A stretch of 64,000 nucleotides of DNA from Candidatus Gastranaerophilales bacterium (GTDB lineage Bacteria > Cyanobacteriota > Vampirovibrionia > Gastranaerophilales > Gastranaerophilaceae). The notes under the pieces were generated by a model. The model did not search any database. It was not told where the DNA came from and saw nothing but the letters and a program-made list of their open reading frames with translations. The stretch's first letter is position 1. Every line of letters begins with the position of its first letter. A program made the translations under genes and the position numbers. Location: assembly GCA_944323145.1 (NCBI GenBank), contig CALURJ010000004.1, forward strand, positions 1 through 64,000, written 5' to 3'. Positions 57,382 to 64,000 of the stretch are shown here, in pieces.

Positions 57382-58191
57382 ATGGGAAGTTTACAGAAAT
57401 ATTACAAACAATCTGCCACTTATAAAATTTTCTCGGGAATGCTCGCCGAATTCGCAGAATTTCTTGATACACTGGGAAAAATTACTCTTAACGGTATCGA
57501 AGTTACAAAGTTTATTTTAAAGGGGCAGATAGAGAAAAATGAAGTAATTGCTCAATGTTACAGATTCGGAATAACTTCACTTCCGATTACTCTGTCAATT
57601 GTTGGAATGACATCAATTATCGTAGCTTCTCAAGTAGCACTTGAAATGGTCAAACAAGGGGGGGGAAACTTTGTAGGGCTTTTAATGACAATTCTTATTG
57701 TAAGGGAGTTGGGAGTTATCATGTCCGGCTTTGCAATAATTTCAATGATAGGTTCTTCAATTGCATCAGAAATAGCGACTATGAGGGTAACGGAACAAAT
57801 AGACGCCATTGAAGTTTTAAAAGTTAATCCAATAAGATATTTGTTTGTTCCAAGGGTAATTGCCGGAATGCTTATGATGCCGCCTGTTGTTATAATAGCT
57901 TCCGCTGTAGGAGTAATTACAGGAGCAGTTACATCTAATCTGACATCAGGGTTGGGATACAAAGCCTTCTTTGATTCGGCATGGCTTGGTATTTATATGA
58001 AAGACCTTTGTGTATGCCTTTTAAAAGCCTTATGTTTCGGAGGAACAATTGCACTTATAAGCTGTTCATCAGGCTACTATGCAAAAGGCGGAGCAAAAGG
58101 AGTCGGCGAAGCAACTAACAAAGCTGTTGTATGGTCTTTTGTCGCCATTGTAATCTGGGATATGTTCTTTGCTATAGCATTTTTCTTTTAA
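57382..58191 (+). CDS. mlaE: MlaE-family lipid ABC transporter permease
   Basis: 269 residues. It has five or six helices, with SIVGMTSIIVASQVALEM, VRELGVIMSGFAIISMIGSS and EIATMRVTEQIDAIEVLKVNP, the last one a family signature. It acts with the ATPase encoded next to it in phospholipid transport between membranes. A G8 run at 57658-57665 encodes QGGGN in frame. The substrate-binding MCE protein is not in this window. Confidence 0.92.
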   Translation: MGSLQKYYKQSATYKIFSGMLAEFAEFLDTLGKITLNGIEVTKFILKGQIEKNEVIAQCYRFGITSLPITLSIVGMTSIIVASQVALEMVKQGGGNFVGLLMTILIVRELGVIMSGFAIISMIGSSIASEIATMRVTEQIDAIEVLKVNPIRYLFVPRVIAGMLMMPPVVIIASAVGVITGAVTSNLTSGLGYKAFFDSAWLGIYMKDLCVCLLKALCFGGTIALISCSSGYYAKGGAKGVGEATNKAVVWSFVAIVIWDMFFAIAFFF

Positions 58192-58208
58192 AGGTGTAAA
58201 ATAATTAT

Positions 58209-58934
58209 ATGAGCATAGAAGTTAAAAATTTAATAAAAACATTCGGTGAAAAAACAGTTATAAACGATGTTTCGTTCAAAGTTGAAAACGGAGAGACTCT
58301 TGCAATTGTAGGTTTTTCAGGTTCCGGGAAAAGTACCATTCTTAAACTCATCTGCGGACTAATCACACCTGATAGCGGAGAAATCATAACCTCAAAAGGT
58401 GATATTGCAATGGTATTTCAATATTCAGCACTGTTTGATTCTTTGAATGTTGCAGATAATATTGCATTTGCACTCAGAGAAAGAAAAGACTTGCGAAACA
58501 AATACACAGAAAAAGAGATTAAAAATATTGTTGCAGAAAAACTTGAACTTGTCGGGCTAAAGGGGATTGAAAGGAAATTTCCTTCGGAACTATCGGGCGG
58601 TATGCAAAAACGTGTAAGTTTTGCACGTGCAATTGTAACAGAGCCGAACTCAATACTTTATGATGAGCCGACCTCAGGGCTTGATCCTATATCTTCAACA
58701 CTAATTGAAGATTATATTGTAAGGCTGAAAGAAGAAACAAATGCAGCATCAATTGTTGTTACACACCAGATGTCAACAATTACAAGAACTGCAAACCGTG
58801 TAATTATGCTGTATGACGGGGAAATTGTTTATGAAGGCACACCCGAAGATATGCTCAAGCAGGATAATGCTTACACAAAACAGTTTGTTACAGCGTCTTT
58901 AGAAGGTCCTATGCAGATGATGTCAGAAAATTAA
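58209..58934 (+). CDS. mlaF: MlaF-family lipid ABC transporter ATPase
   Basis: 241 residues. Walker A VGFSGSGKST, Q-loop MVFQYSALFDSLNVADN, signature LSGGMQKRVSFARAI, Walker B SILYDEPTSGLD and the H-loop VVTHQMSTI. It powers the MlaE permease 17 bases upstream. TAAAAT stands six bases before the ATG, but a read-through from mlaE is more likely. Confidence 0.93.
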   Translation: MSIEVKNLIKTFGEKTVINDVSFKVENGETLAIVGFSGSGKSTILKLICGLITPDSGEIITSKGDIAMVFQYSALFDSLNVADNIAFALRERKDLRNKYTEKEIKNIVAEKLELVGLKGIERKFPSELSGGMQKRVSFARAIVTEPNSILYDEPTSGLDPISSTLIEDYIVRLKEETNAASIVVTHQMSTITRTANRVIMLYDGEIVYEGTPEDMLKQDNAYTKQFVTASLEGPMQMMSEN

Positions 58935-58947
58935 AAAAGGGGGAAAT

Positions 58948-60198
58948 ATGAATATAGAAAAACTTTTTAACAAGGAAGTAATGTCGCTTGATACTTATAT
59001 AATGTTCAAGTTAAAAGAAATTACAACAAGATTAACACCGGAATTAAAGGCTAAAAACAGGGCGCCGATTTCGCTTTCAATGGGGGCACCGACTGCAAAT
59101 CCGCCAAAAGTTTTAATTGACAGGCTGAAAGAAATTTTGGACGAGGACGGCATTCATACATATTCAACCCCGAAAGGTGAAACCTATTTCAGAGAAGCAA
59201 TCGCAAAACGCATGAAAAAACGCTTCGGGGTTGAACTTAACCCTGAAACAGAAATATTTTCACTTGTAGGTTCAAAAGAAGGTATTGCAAACCTTGTAAG
59301 ATTTATTACAACCCCGAAAGAAAATGAACTTGACAAAGATGTAATAATGGTTCCTGACCCTTGTTATGCGTCTTATCTTCAATTTATTAAATGTTCAGGT
59401 GCAAAAGCATATTCAATGCCGTTAACAGCAGAAAATGATCATAAACCGGATGTTGAAGCCGTATATAAACAAATTTTAAAAGAGGGTTATAAACCGGAAA
59501 ATATTAAAGCTGTATTTATAAATTATCCCAATAACCCGATGGGAGTAAGCACAACAAAAGAATACATAAAAACAATTATTGATTTCTGCAAAAAATATGA
59601 TGTTTTGCTTGTATCTGATGCGGCTTACTGCGATTTATATTTTGCAGAGGATGAAAAGCCTTTCAGTATATTTGAAATAGACGGTGCAAAAGACGTTGGT
59701 ATAGAATTTTACAGTTTTTCAAAACCTTATGCCGTGACAGGATGGCGTTTAGGCTGGGTTTGCGGAAACAAAGATGTTGTTCAGCGCTTTGGCAAAGGCA
59801 AATCCACAATCGATAACGGTATCTTCAAAGCACTTCAAAAAGCATGCGCTGAAATTTTAAACTCTGAAGAAGGTGACAAATACATTGAAGAAGGCAACAA
59901 AGGTTATAAGCGCAAACAGGAAATAATGGTAAAAGGTTTTAAAGAACTCGGCTGGCCTATTGATGAAAAATCGGTTCCGCATACAACTTTCTATCTTTGG
60001 CTTCCAATTCCCGAAAGATATACATCGGCCTTTGACTTTTGCGAAGATGTCCTGAAAAAATCTGGAGTTGTACTTGTTCCAGGGAATGCTTTCGGAGAAT
60101 GCGGAGAAGGTTTCTTCAGACTTTCTTTTGTATGTTCTGATGAACAGCTTCAGGAAGTAATAGACAGATTTAAGGCTGACGGATTTACGTTTAAATAA
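58948..60198 (+). CDS. PLP-dependent aminotransferase class I/II, possibly LL-diaminopimelate aminotransferase
   Basis: 416 residues. It has YSTPKGETYFREAI, VPDPCYASYLQF, INYPNNPMGVS, DAAYCDLYF and the PLP lysine in YSFSKPYAVTGWRLGW. The pattern fits COG0436, the group that includes LL-diaminopimelate and aspartate aminotransferases. Cyanobacteria use the LL-diaminopimelate route to lysine and peptidoglycan, which makes that role plausible. GGGGG precedes the ATG. It follows mlaF by 13 bases. Confidence 0.8.
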   Translation: MNIEKLFNKEVMSLDTYIMFKLKEITTRLTPELKAKNRAPISLSMGAPTANPPKVLIDRLKEILDEDGIHTYSTPKGETYFREAIAKRMKKRFGVELNPETEIFSLVGSKEGIANLVRFITTPKENELDKDVIMVPDPCYASYLQFIKCSGAKAYSMPLTAENDHKPDVEAVYKQILKEGYKPENIKAVFINYPNNPMGVSTTKEYIKTIIDFCKKYDVLLVSDAAYCDLYFAEDEKPFSIFEIDGAKDVGIEFYSFSKPYAVTGWRLGWVCGNKDVVQRFGKGKSTIDNGIFKALQKACAEILNSEEGDKYIEEGNKGYKRKQEIMVKGFKELGWPIDEKSVPHTTFYLWLPIPERYTSAFDFCEDVLKKSGVVLVPGNAFGECGEGFFRLSFVCSDEQLQEVIDRFKADGFTFK

Positions 60199-60204
60199 AA
60201 CAAA

Positions 60205-60232
60205 ATAGCAATCCTTATTCAAGGATTGCTAT
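60205..60232. terminator. Terminator between aminotransferase and prepilin D
   Basis: A 12-bp perfect stem (ATAGCAATCCTT at 60205-60216 with 60221-60232) and four-base loop. On the minus strand it is followed by a T-rich run, so it mainly ends the prepilin D transcript, and may also stop the plus-strand operon. Confidence 0.7.
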
Positions 60233-60284
60233 CTGCCTTCAAGACCCTAATTTGTTAGTTGTGATACTAAGAGTAAATTAGAGG

Positions 60285-61858
60285 TTAGAAGAATTTAACA
60301 GGTTTGACACTCTTTAAGGTACATTTTGTTCCGCTGCCGCTGCCTTGAGTTGTCATATAACCATCACTTGAATTACCAGAGCTCCAACCAGAACTACTCC
60401 AGGAAGCATACACAGAACTATCGAATAACCCGCTTAATATACTAAACAAGCCTAACGGATGTTCTTTTAAAATTGTTGAAGGCAAAAGACTCAATTCTCC
60501 GGAACTTGCAACCTGAACAGTAAAACCTGATTTATTGCCGGCGAGTTCTTCTATCTTTTGAGGATTTGTATGAACATTATAAATCTTCATACCGTTACGT
60601 AATATAATATCTGCTTTGGCATTACTGAAATCTGTGGTTGTTGCACTTATTGTTGTGCCTTCACAGTAATCGATGCCTGCTTTTGTATTTACACGCTGTT
60701 CAAATTGTTCACAGAACTTTTGACCGTTACGAGGTAATGTACGTGCGATTGGAACACACTTACAATCCGGTAGGTCACGCCATTCCTGGGTGTCATTACA
60801 GGTCTTACTGAAGCCGGCGATTGATTCCCATTGACCGCCCACGCACTGCTGACCGCAGGCAGGCGGAGTGTCGCCAGGATTACAAACAGATGCCGGCTCG
60901 TCGGGTTCTGAGGGCTCGTCTGCTACACATTTACATGTGGATTTATCTGCATCAACCAAGTGCTGGGCACTCGGACATTCTGTGATTGGACAAGCCTCCG
61001 GCTCGGGGACAGACTCTGTGGGCATGTCACAAGAACAAGATTCACTTTTCCAGGTACCACCTTGAAATACACATTGTGTTTTTTTCAGCTGTTCATTTGG
61101 ACAATATGGTTTATCATTATCAGAGGGTTTAGTGCATTCACAAGTGGTCCAATTGAAACTCCAACCTTTATTAGTACAAGAAGAAGCTGAAGTCAGGCTA
61201 CAACCCACTTCCATGTCACTAGAATCTTTACACTCACAAGAAGCTAAGTCCCATGTACCACCTTGGCTTTCACAACGACTAACAACTATAGGTAAAGGAT
61301 TACAAACAGAAGGGTTATCCTCGGGGCAGACCTCGGTGCCGTCAGGCAACAAATAACATTTTTCCGGTTTTATGAGACCTGTATTGCCGCCAGTTCCAGG
61401 ATCTAATTGCCCAAAGTTGCCATCAAAAGCATGATCCAACTTTATACAATTTCCATTTTTATCTAATTCATAACCAGAAGGACATACAGTATTTGAAGCA
61501 ATAGAAGGTTGAACCCACAAACTATTCAGCAAAGCTGTATAAGTAGTATGACCTGAGGCTTCTGCCAAAAACTCTACTGGAGTCTTACCTGCCTTGTATT
61601 TGTCACTATTTGGATTGAAATCCGCCAACAAACTGCGGGATACATCCTTTAAAGACTCATAAGCACTATAATAAGTATAAGATACTGTTGAATCTAGTTT
61701 CTTCTTCGTTACACCAATTGTTACTGCAACAACAACTGAGATTATCAGCATGACAATAACGATTTCTGCCAAGGTGTAAGCAGACTGAAATCCTTTAGAG
61801 GAGCCTAGAGTGCCCCCCCCCCGACGGGATTAAATTTCATAAAATTTTTCATACTCAT
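60285..61858 (-). CDS. Type IV prepilin-like protein D with a Cys-rich region, start codon out of frame across a G10 tract
   Basis: The pilin frame has SAYTLAEIVIVMLIISVVVA (Ala before the Tyr, Glu at position 5). A first part of about 110 residues is followed by a region of about 190 residues with repeated cysteine units, for example CESQGGTWDLASCECK, CTNKGWSFNWTTCECT and CVFQGGTWKSESCSC. A C-terminal part of about 150 residues ends it. The best start is the ATG at 61858 (AGGAG six bases before), reading 12 codons to 10 G (61813-61822), then GCA CTC TAG. With 11 or 8 G it is open through the pilin. The repeats look adhesin-like. Confidence 0.75.
61813..61822 (-). repeat. Homopolymer G10 tract in the prepilin D leader
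   Basis: Ten C on the plus strand, then CACTCTAGGCTCC on the coding strand. This is the third pure G run at the same position in a prepilin leader in this window. One extra G would open the frame from the ATG. Confidence 0.85.
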
Positions 61859-61921
61859 CCATTGCTCCTATATAATATTACTATTATATTATAACATACT
61901 ATATTTATAAACACAATACAA

Positions 61922-61955
61922 AAACCTGTCTTATATTAATAAGACAGGTTTACAT
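61922..61955 (-). terminator. Terminator of the two small paired genes
   Basis: A 12-bp stem (AAACCTGTCTTA at 61922-61933 with 61940-61951, loop of six). Read on the minus strand, the stem is followed by a run of T. It ends the 62012-62912 gene pair. Confidence 0.7.
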
Positions 61956-62011
61956 ATATATAAAATCTGGCAAATTTAAATATAATGCTTCTTGCCTGAC
62001 AAGAATTTGAT

Positions 62012-62383
62012 TTATGAAAGTGCCATTAAAGCTTTCACAGATCTTGCATTATCTCTGACTTCTTCATCTGAATGCATATTTACCGTATCTTCAAGAATTT
62101 TAATAGCTTCAGATTTATCGTTCAATGACAACAATTCATTAATTGTGCTCATTGCAACAACCGTTGACATATCGTTAATACCTTTACCTTTATTGGTAAT
62201 AACGATTTTTAAAGAATCATGAACATTTTTCTTAACTAATGCTCGAGATGTCATTTCTCTGATTGCATCAACTTTAGAATTTGTTCCTACATCTTCAAGA
62301 ATTGATATTGATTCAGGATTTTCATTCATACCCAGACCTTCTATAATATTGGTAACATTTTTTACTATTTTCTTATCAGTCAT
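62012..62383 (-). CDS. Small helical-repeat protein
   Basis: 123 residues with HEAT/armadillo-like helix pairs (ESISILEDVGTNSKVDAIRE, EAIKILEDTVNMHSDEEVRD). It is acidic, without a signal peptide. GGGAGG precedes the ATG. It is 19 bases downstream of the next gene on the same strand, so they are co-transcribed. The function is unknown. Confidence 0.6.
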   Translation of the reverse strand: MTDKKIVKNVTNIIEGLGMNENPESISILEDVGTNSKVDAIREMTSRALVKKNVHDSLKIVITNKGKGINDMSTVVAMSTINELLSLNDKSEAIKILEDTVNMHSDEEVRDNARSVKALMALS

Positions 62384-62402
62384 CTTATTAAAACCTCCCT
62401 AA

Positions 62403-62912
62403 TTATATAGCTGCTTCCCATGCTGCAACATTATCAGTCAATAACTGTCTTGCAGCTGTCATATCTTCCATTTTTGCAACAGATTTGGAGGTGATACCTG
62501 ATGAAATCAAATCAGTTACAGAAGTTCCTAATGCATCTTTTACAGAATTGTAAATAGAAACTGCTTTTTCTTTAGCCGGAGCAAAAGAGATTTCGATACC
62601 GTTAAGCTTGTTCCAACCGTTAACAACATTTTCTTTCATTCTGTTACCAAAAGAAACAACTGAGTTAATCATGTTCTGGAATTTTTCGCCGATACCAGAA
62701 ATAGAACCGACTAAAGCGCTTGCTTTTAATTTTCCTGTGAAGTTAATCTGATCATTTTTCTTTGTTGAAGATTCAAATACGTCAGCTGTCAAAACATTTC
62801 CTTTGAAAGATGAAGCTGCAAACGGATTTGAAGAATTTCTTTGTGTCGCATTTTCGTGTTTGCTTGTGTTGAATAAACGTTCACGAATTGCGGGGATTGA
62901 TAAATTTGCCAT
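62403..62912 (-). CDS. Hypothetical protein with two F-x-G motifs
   Basis: 169 residues. Near the N terminus it has NPFAASSFKGNVLTADVFE and then QINFTGK, two copies of the short F-x-G motif (Phe36 and Phe58). The rest is predicted helical with an amphipathic middle (GIGEKFQNMINSVVSFGNRM). No enzyme motif. GAAAGGAT precedes the ATG. It is co-transcribed with the helical-repeat gene. A structural or surface-linked role is conceivable, but unproven. Confidence 0.6.
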   Translation of the reverse strand: MANLSIPAIRERLFNTSKHENATQRNSSNPFAASSFKGNVLTADVFESSTKKNDQINFTGKLKASALVGSISGIGEKFQNMINSVVSFGNRMKENVVNGWNKLNGIEISFAPAKEKAVSIYNSVKDALGTSVTDLISSGITSKSVAKMEDMTAARQLLTDNVAAWEAAI

Positions 62913-63049
62913 ATTTGTATCCTTTCGTATAACTTTATCGACTTTATAAGGATATCATCATAATTTTTATATTGGCTCAACCTTTTGGTGTATTCTTATT
63001 TGAATTTCTTATACTTTAGTTGTAAAATTTACGCATAGAGGATAGAAAA

Positions 63050-63820
63050 ATGGGATATGAAAACTTAGATAAATTGATAGAAACAGTGAGGATTTTGCGC
63101 TCTCCTCAAGGATGCGAATGGGACAGAGCACAAACTCATAAAACATTACGCCCGAACATGCTTGAAGAAGCTTATGAAGCGGTCGATGCCATGGATTCAG
63201 GCGATATGAAACATCTGAAAGAAGAACTCGGAGATGTGCTTTTACAGGTTCTTCTTCATTCTCAGATAGCCGATGATGAAGGCGAATTTAATCTTGATGA
63301 CGTGGCTAAAGGACTTAATGAAAAGCTTATTCACCGCCATCCTCATGTTTTCGGGGATATAAAAGTAAATTCAACAGATGAAATTATAGATAACTGGGAT
63401 AAATTAAAAAAAGAAGAAAAACCGCACAGAAAATCCGCAATGGACGGGATTTCAAAATCCCAATCAGCGCTGATGAGCGCCCAGAAAATCAGTAAACGCG
63501 CAGTAAAAAAAGGCTTTGAATGGCCTGATGAAAATACACTTTATGAATGTATTAAATCTGAATTTGACGAATTTAAAGAGGCTGTAAAAGAAAATACCCC
63601 TGAACATGCCGAAGAAGAAATGGGAGATATTTTATTTGCGGTGGTAAACCTTGCAAGATGGAACAAAATTGATGCTGAGCAGGCTCTTTTAAAAGCAAAT
63701 AAAAAGTTTATGGCACGTTTTCGCAAAATGGAAGAATTAGCTGAAAAACCGTTAGAAGAATATAATTTCGGGGAATATGATATATTATGGAAGCGGGCTA
63801 AGGAAAATCTCTCTGATTAA
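63050..63820 (+). CDS. mazG: Nucleoside triphosphate pyrophosphohydrolase MazG
   Basis: 256 residues with two MazG helical domains. The first has LRSPQGCEWDRAQTHKTLRP, EEAYEAVDAMDSGD and EELGDVLLQVLLHSQIA. The second has ESEFDEFKEAV-like (KSEFDEFKEAVKENTPEHA) and EEEMGDILFAVVNLARW. The EExxE and ExxD residues bind magnesium. It hydrolyses NTPs to NMP and pyrophosphate. GAGGAT precedes the ATG. Confidence 0.94.
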   Translation: MGYENLDKLIETVRILRSPQGCEWDRAQTHKTLRPNMLEEAYEAVDAMDSGDMKHLKEELGDVLLQVLLHSQIADDEGEFNLDDVAKGLNEKLIHRHPHVFGDIKVNSTDEIIDNWDKLKKEEKPHRKSAMDGISKSQSALMSAQKISKRAVKKGFEWPDENTLYECIKSEFDEFKEAVKENTPEHAEEEMGDILFAVVNLARWNKIDAEQALLKANKKFMARFRKMEELAEKPLEEYNFGEYDILWKRAKENLSD

Positions 63821-63850
63821 TTGTTAACAAATGTTAAATTAAATTACCCT

Positions 63851-63888
63851 AAAAAAGCAATTTCTTTATAAAAAAATCCTTTATATAA
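63851..63888 (+). promoter_or_regulatory. Promoter with the same box as 33076
   Basis: AAAAAAGCAATTTCTTTA at 63851-63868 is identical to the box at 33077-33094. TTTATATAA follows after the same 11 bases. TATATA is at 63882-63887, with a leader of about 22 bases to the ATG at 63916. Confidence 0.5.
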
Positions 63889-63915
63889 ATATACAGGAAA
63901 GAGGATAAAGGTTTT

Positions 63916-64000
63916 ATGAAAGAACAGGAATTGAATACTTTAATGTCTGTAGTATCAGACCCCATAAAAAATGTTTACAAGATTGAATCAAGAAAAGACT
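63916..64000 (+). CDS. Start of an unidentified gene (cut by the window end)
   Basis: 28 codons starting MKEQELNTLMSVVSDP, preceded by GAGGAT at a ten-base distance and by the shared promoter box. The sequence runs off the window. Too short to assign. Confidence 0.55.
   Translation, partial: MKEQELNTLMSVVSDPIKNVYKIESRKD

Overview
The window looks like a chromosomal stretch of a non-photosynthetic relative of cyanobacteria (Vampirovibrionia/Melainabacteria, most likely the gut order Gastranaerophilales). The assignment is by inference from gene content. The response regulator at 49157-49906 has the cyanobacterial RpaB sequence pattern. The ATP synthase operon runs a-c-b'-b-delta-alpha-gamma with two different b-type subunits and no beta or epsilon gene, as in cyanobacteria. 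There are several proteins with the start of the pilin helix FTLAEVLITLGIIGVVAA. KdsB, MlaE/MlaF-type lipid transport and an AsmA-like protein indicate a diderm cell with KDO-containing lipopolysaccharide. The DNA is AT-rich and no photosynthesis gene is present.

Layout. 0-8 kb: leuC, an ECF sigma/anti-sigma pair, two small membrane proteins, glgC, a LysM protein, a PurN-like formyltransferase and birA. 8.1-13.3 kb: the ATP synthase operon. 13.4-16.8 kb: two large paralogous membrane proteins of unknown function. 17-29 kb: mainly minus-strand genes (cca, rsmE, AsmA-like, miaA, a membrane protein, a DUF2229/2-hydroxyacyl-CoA dehydratase-type protein, gcvPB, a sigma factor), with a second DUF2229 paralogue on the plus strand. 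29-34 kb: a tandem universal stress protein, two sugar-type ABC permeases, TPR and glycine-zipper proteins. 34-38.8 kb: two prepilin-like genes interleaved with TPR, HAD, DedA and Ogt genes. 38.9-49 kb: a 2547-residue LysM/metallopeptidase-like protein, a frameshifted small gene and a lipoprotein. This segment is subdivided by two 112-bp direct repeats and closed by tRNA-His, whose 3' end is copied in the repeats. 49-64 kb: rpaB, kdsB, prmA, accA, accD, a matrixin-like protease, ybaB-recR, a prepilin, mlaE-mlaF-aminotransferase, a Cys-rich prepilin, two small paired proteins, mazG and the start of one more gene.

The most striking signal is in the four prepilin-like genes (34.9, 37.2, 57.2 and 61.8 kb). 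Each has a run of G (coding strand) between its start codon and the pilin helix, followed by a related sequence. Three of the runs are uninterrupted (10 or 11 G), and in all three the well-placed ATG with its Shine-Dalgarno site is out of frame with the pilin by one base. The fourth is interrupted by T and is in frame. This looks like a multi-locus set of phase-variable pilins. All four also have Ala instead of Gly before the expected prepilin cleavage point. Other signals worth following are the tRNA-His 3'-end repeats around the giant gene, several promoters placed so that the message would start at the ATG (leaderless), an 18-bp promoter box shared by two distant genes, and a short F-x-G motif near the N terminus of otherwise unrelated proteins.
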